Assembly: GCA_004353515.1 (NCBI GenBank)
Contig: SMNZ01000001.1
Coordinates: 1,240,001 to 1,304,000, forward strand
Direction of reading: 5' to 3'
Source of the DNA: Alteromonadaceae bacterium M269
Lineage (GTDB): Bacteria > Pseudomonadota > Gammaproteobacteria > Enterobacterales > Alteromonadaceae
DNA: 64,000 nt
Every line of letters begins with the position of its first letter. Position 1 is the first letter of the stretch. The position numbers and the translations under genes are program-made. A model generated the notes under the pieces. It saw only the letters and a program-made list of their open reading frames with translations. It was not told where the DNA came from and searched no databases. Shown piece by piece: positions 63,364 through 64,000 of the stretch.

Positions 63364-64000
63364 ATGCCGTCACTAAATGTAGGAAAAAATAGGTTTCTCG
63401 CTCTAGATGTTTTTAGAGGAACCACCATCGCTCTGATGATATTGGTCAACACACCGGGTAGTTGGCAACATGTTTATGCCCCGTTACTTCATGCGAGCTG
63501 GCATGGCTGGACATTAACAGATCTCGTTTTCCCGTTTTTTCTTTTTATCGTTGGATCTGCGAGCTACTTCGCGTTATCTAAGTCTGACTTCTCACCAACA
63601 CCTGAGCTGCTGCAAAAAATTGTCAAACGCTCTGCTTTACTGTTCCTCATCGGGCTAGGTTTAAACATTTATAACTACTTTTTATTAGAGTTAGACGCAA
63701 TCCGTATCATGGGCGTATTACAGCGTATCGCTCTCTGTTACTTAATAGCTTGCGTTATTATTTTGTTTTCATCACCTAAACAGATGTATCTCATCAGTGC
63801 AGCTGTCCTGCTCGGCTACTGGTTGCTCGTATGGTTAATAGGAAACGACGACCCATTCAGCTTTGCAGGGAATGGGTTAGCAGTTATCGATAAAGCACTA
63901 CTAGGAAGTCGTCATATGTGGTCGCTACAAGGCTCTCCATTCGAACCTGAAGGGCTACTAAGTACAATACCTGCAACGATTAATGTGCTAGTCGGCTATG
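63364..64000 (+). CDS. NagX/HGSNAT-like membrane acyltransferase, cut by window edge
   Basis: An open frame of 212 codons from the ATG at 63364 to the right edge. The start RFLALDVFRGTTIALMILVN and then NTPGSW, HASWHGWTLTDLVFPFFLFI are characteristic of the heparan-alpha-glucosaminide N-acetyltransferase/NagX family (COG4299). About five membrane helices are visible. Family members move acetyl groups to amino sugars across the inner membrane, and often lie in GlcNAc use clusters. No RBS is obvious. Confidence 0.85.
   Translation, partial: MPSLNVGKNRFLALDVFRGTTIALMILVNTPGSWQHVYAPLLHASWHGWTLTDLVFPFFLFIVGSASYFALSKSDFSPTPELLQKIVKRSALLFLIGLGLNIYNYFLLELDAIRIMGVLQRIALCYLIACVIILFSSPKQMYLISAAVLLGYWLLVWLIGNDDPFSFAGNGLAVIDKALLGSRHMWSLQGSPFEPEGLLSTIPATINVLVGY

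Overview
The window reads as chromosome of a marine-type gammaproteobacterium with moderately low GC. The evidence is the pair of conserved gammaproteobacterial blocks hemA-prfA-prmC-...-sirB2-sirB1-kdsA and lolB-ispE-tRNA-Gln-prs-...-rplY-pth-ychF, the gcvA-ygdD-rlmM neighbourhood, two DEAD-box helicases of the DbpA and SrmB types, an H-NS protein, two TonB-dependent receptors and a PEP-CTERM protein. An Oceanospirillales/Kangiella-like or Alteromonadales-like host is a guess. TTG and GTG starts are frequent.

Layout. Positions 1-5.3 kb hold a mixed set: a DUF1835 protein cut by the left edge, a small membrane protein, an HD phosphohydrolase, a TetR regulator with two matching operators, an ankyrin protein and dbpA. 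From 5.4 to 9.9 kb are secreted proteins: an M1 aminopeptidase lipoprotein, a decayed CHRD-type gene end, and a matrixin-like metalloprotease with a small secreted partner. From 9.9 to 13.3 kb is an accessory unit: a KAP-family transmembrane NTPase fused to an N-terminal domain that resembles the one in McrB-like ATPases, plus a three-helix membrane protein and the remains of a third small membrane ORF. This is the best candidate for an undescribed, possibly phage-defence, system.

From 13.3 to 21.2 kb is a complete alpha-glucoside disaccharide pathway under one LacI-type repressor: TonB receptor, LacI, GH65 phosphorylase, beta-phosphoglucomutase and MFS permease. Three perfect copies of one palindrome lie in its two divergent promoter regions. 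From 21 to 32 kb are an esterase, a GNAT enzyme, a Ble-like protein, a 1354-residue lipoprotein with eight exact 381-bp CHRD repeats, an XRE/membrane-protein pair, a metallo-beta-lactamase fold enzyme, a DUF924 protein and a second TonB receptor.

From 32.5 to 46.4 kb are srmB, a REP-like hairpin cluster, etfBA divergent from ETF-ubiquinone oxidoreductase, hns, a MoxR-DUF58-transglutaminase operon, then rlmM, a DUF423 protein, a hydrolase and gcvA. From 46.5 to 53.7 kb is the heme/translation-release/KDO block, interrupted by a response regulator whose HD-GYP domain has lost key metal ligands. From 53.9 to 63.2 kb is the lolB-to-ychF block, interrupted between prs and rplY by about 4.2 kb of small accessory genes (NYN, PEP-CTERM, GIY-YIG, DUF5992-like, DUF2785). 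The right edge cuts a NagX/HGSNAT-like membrane acyltransferase.
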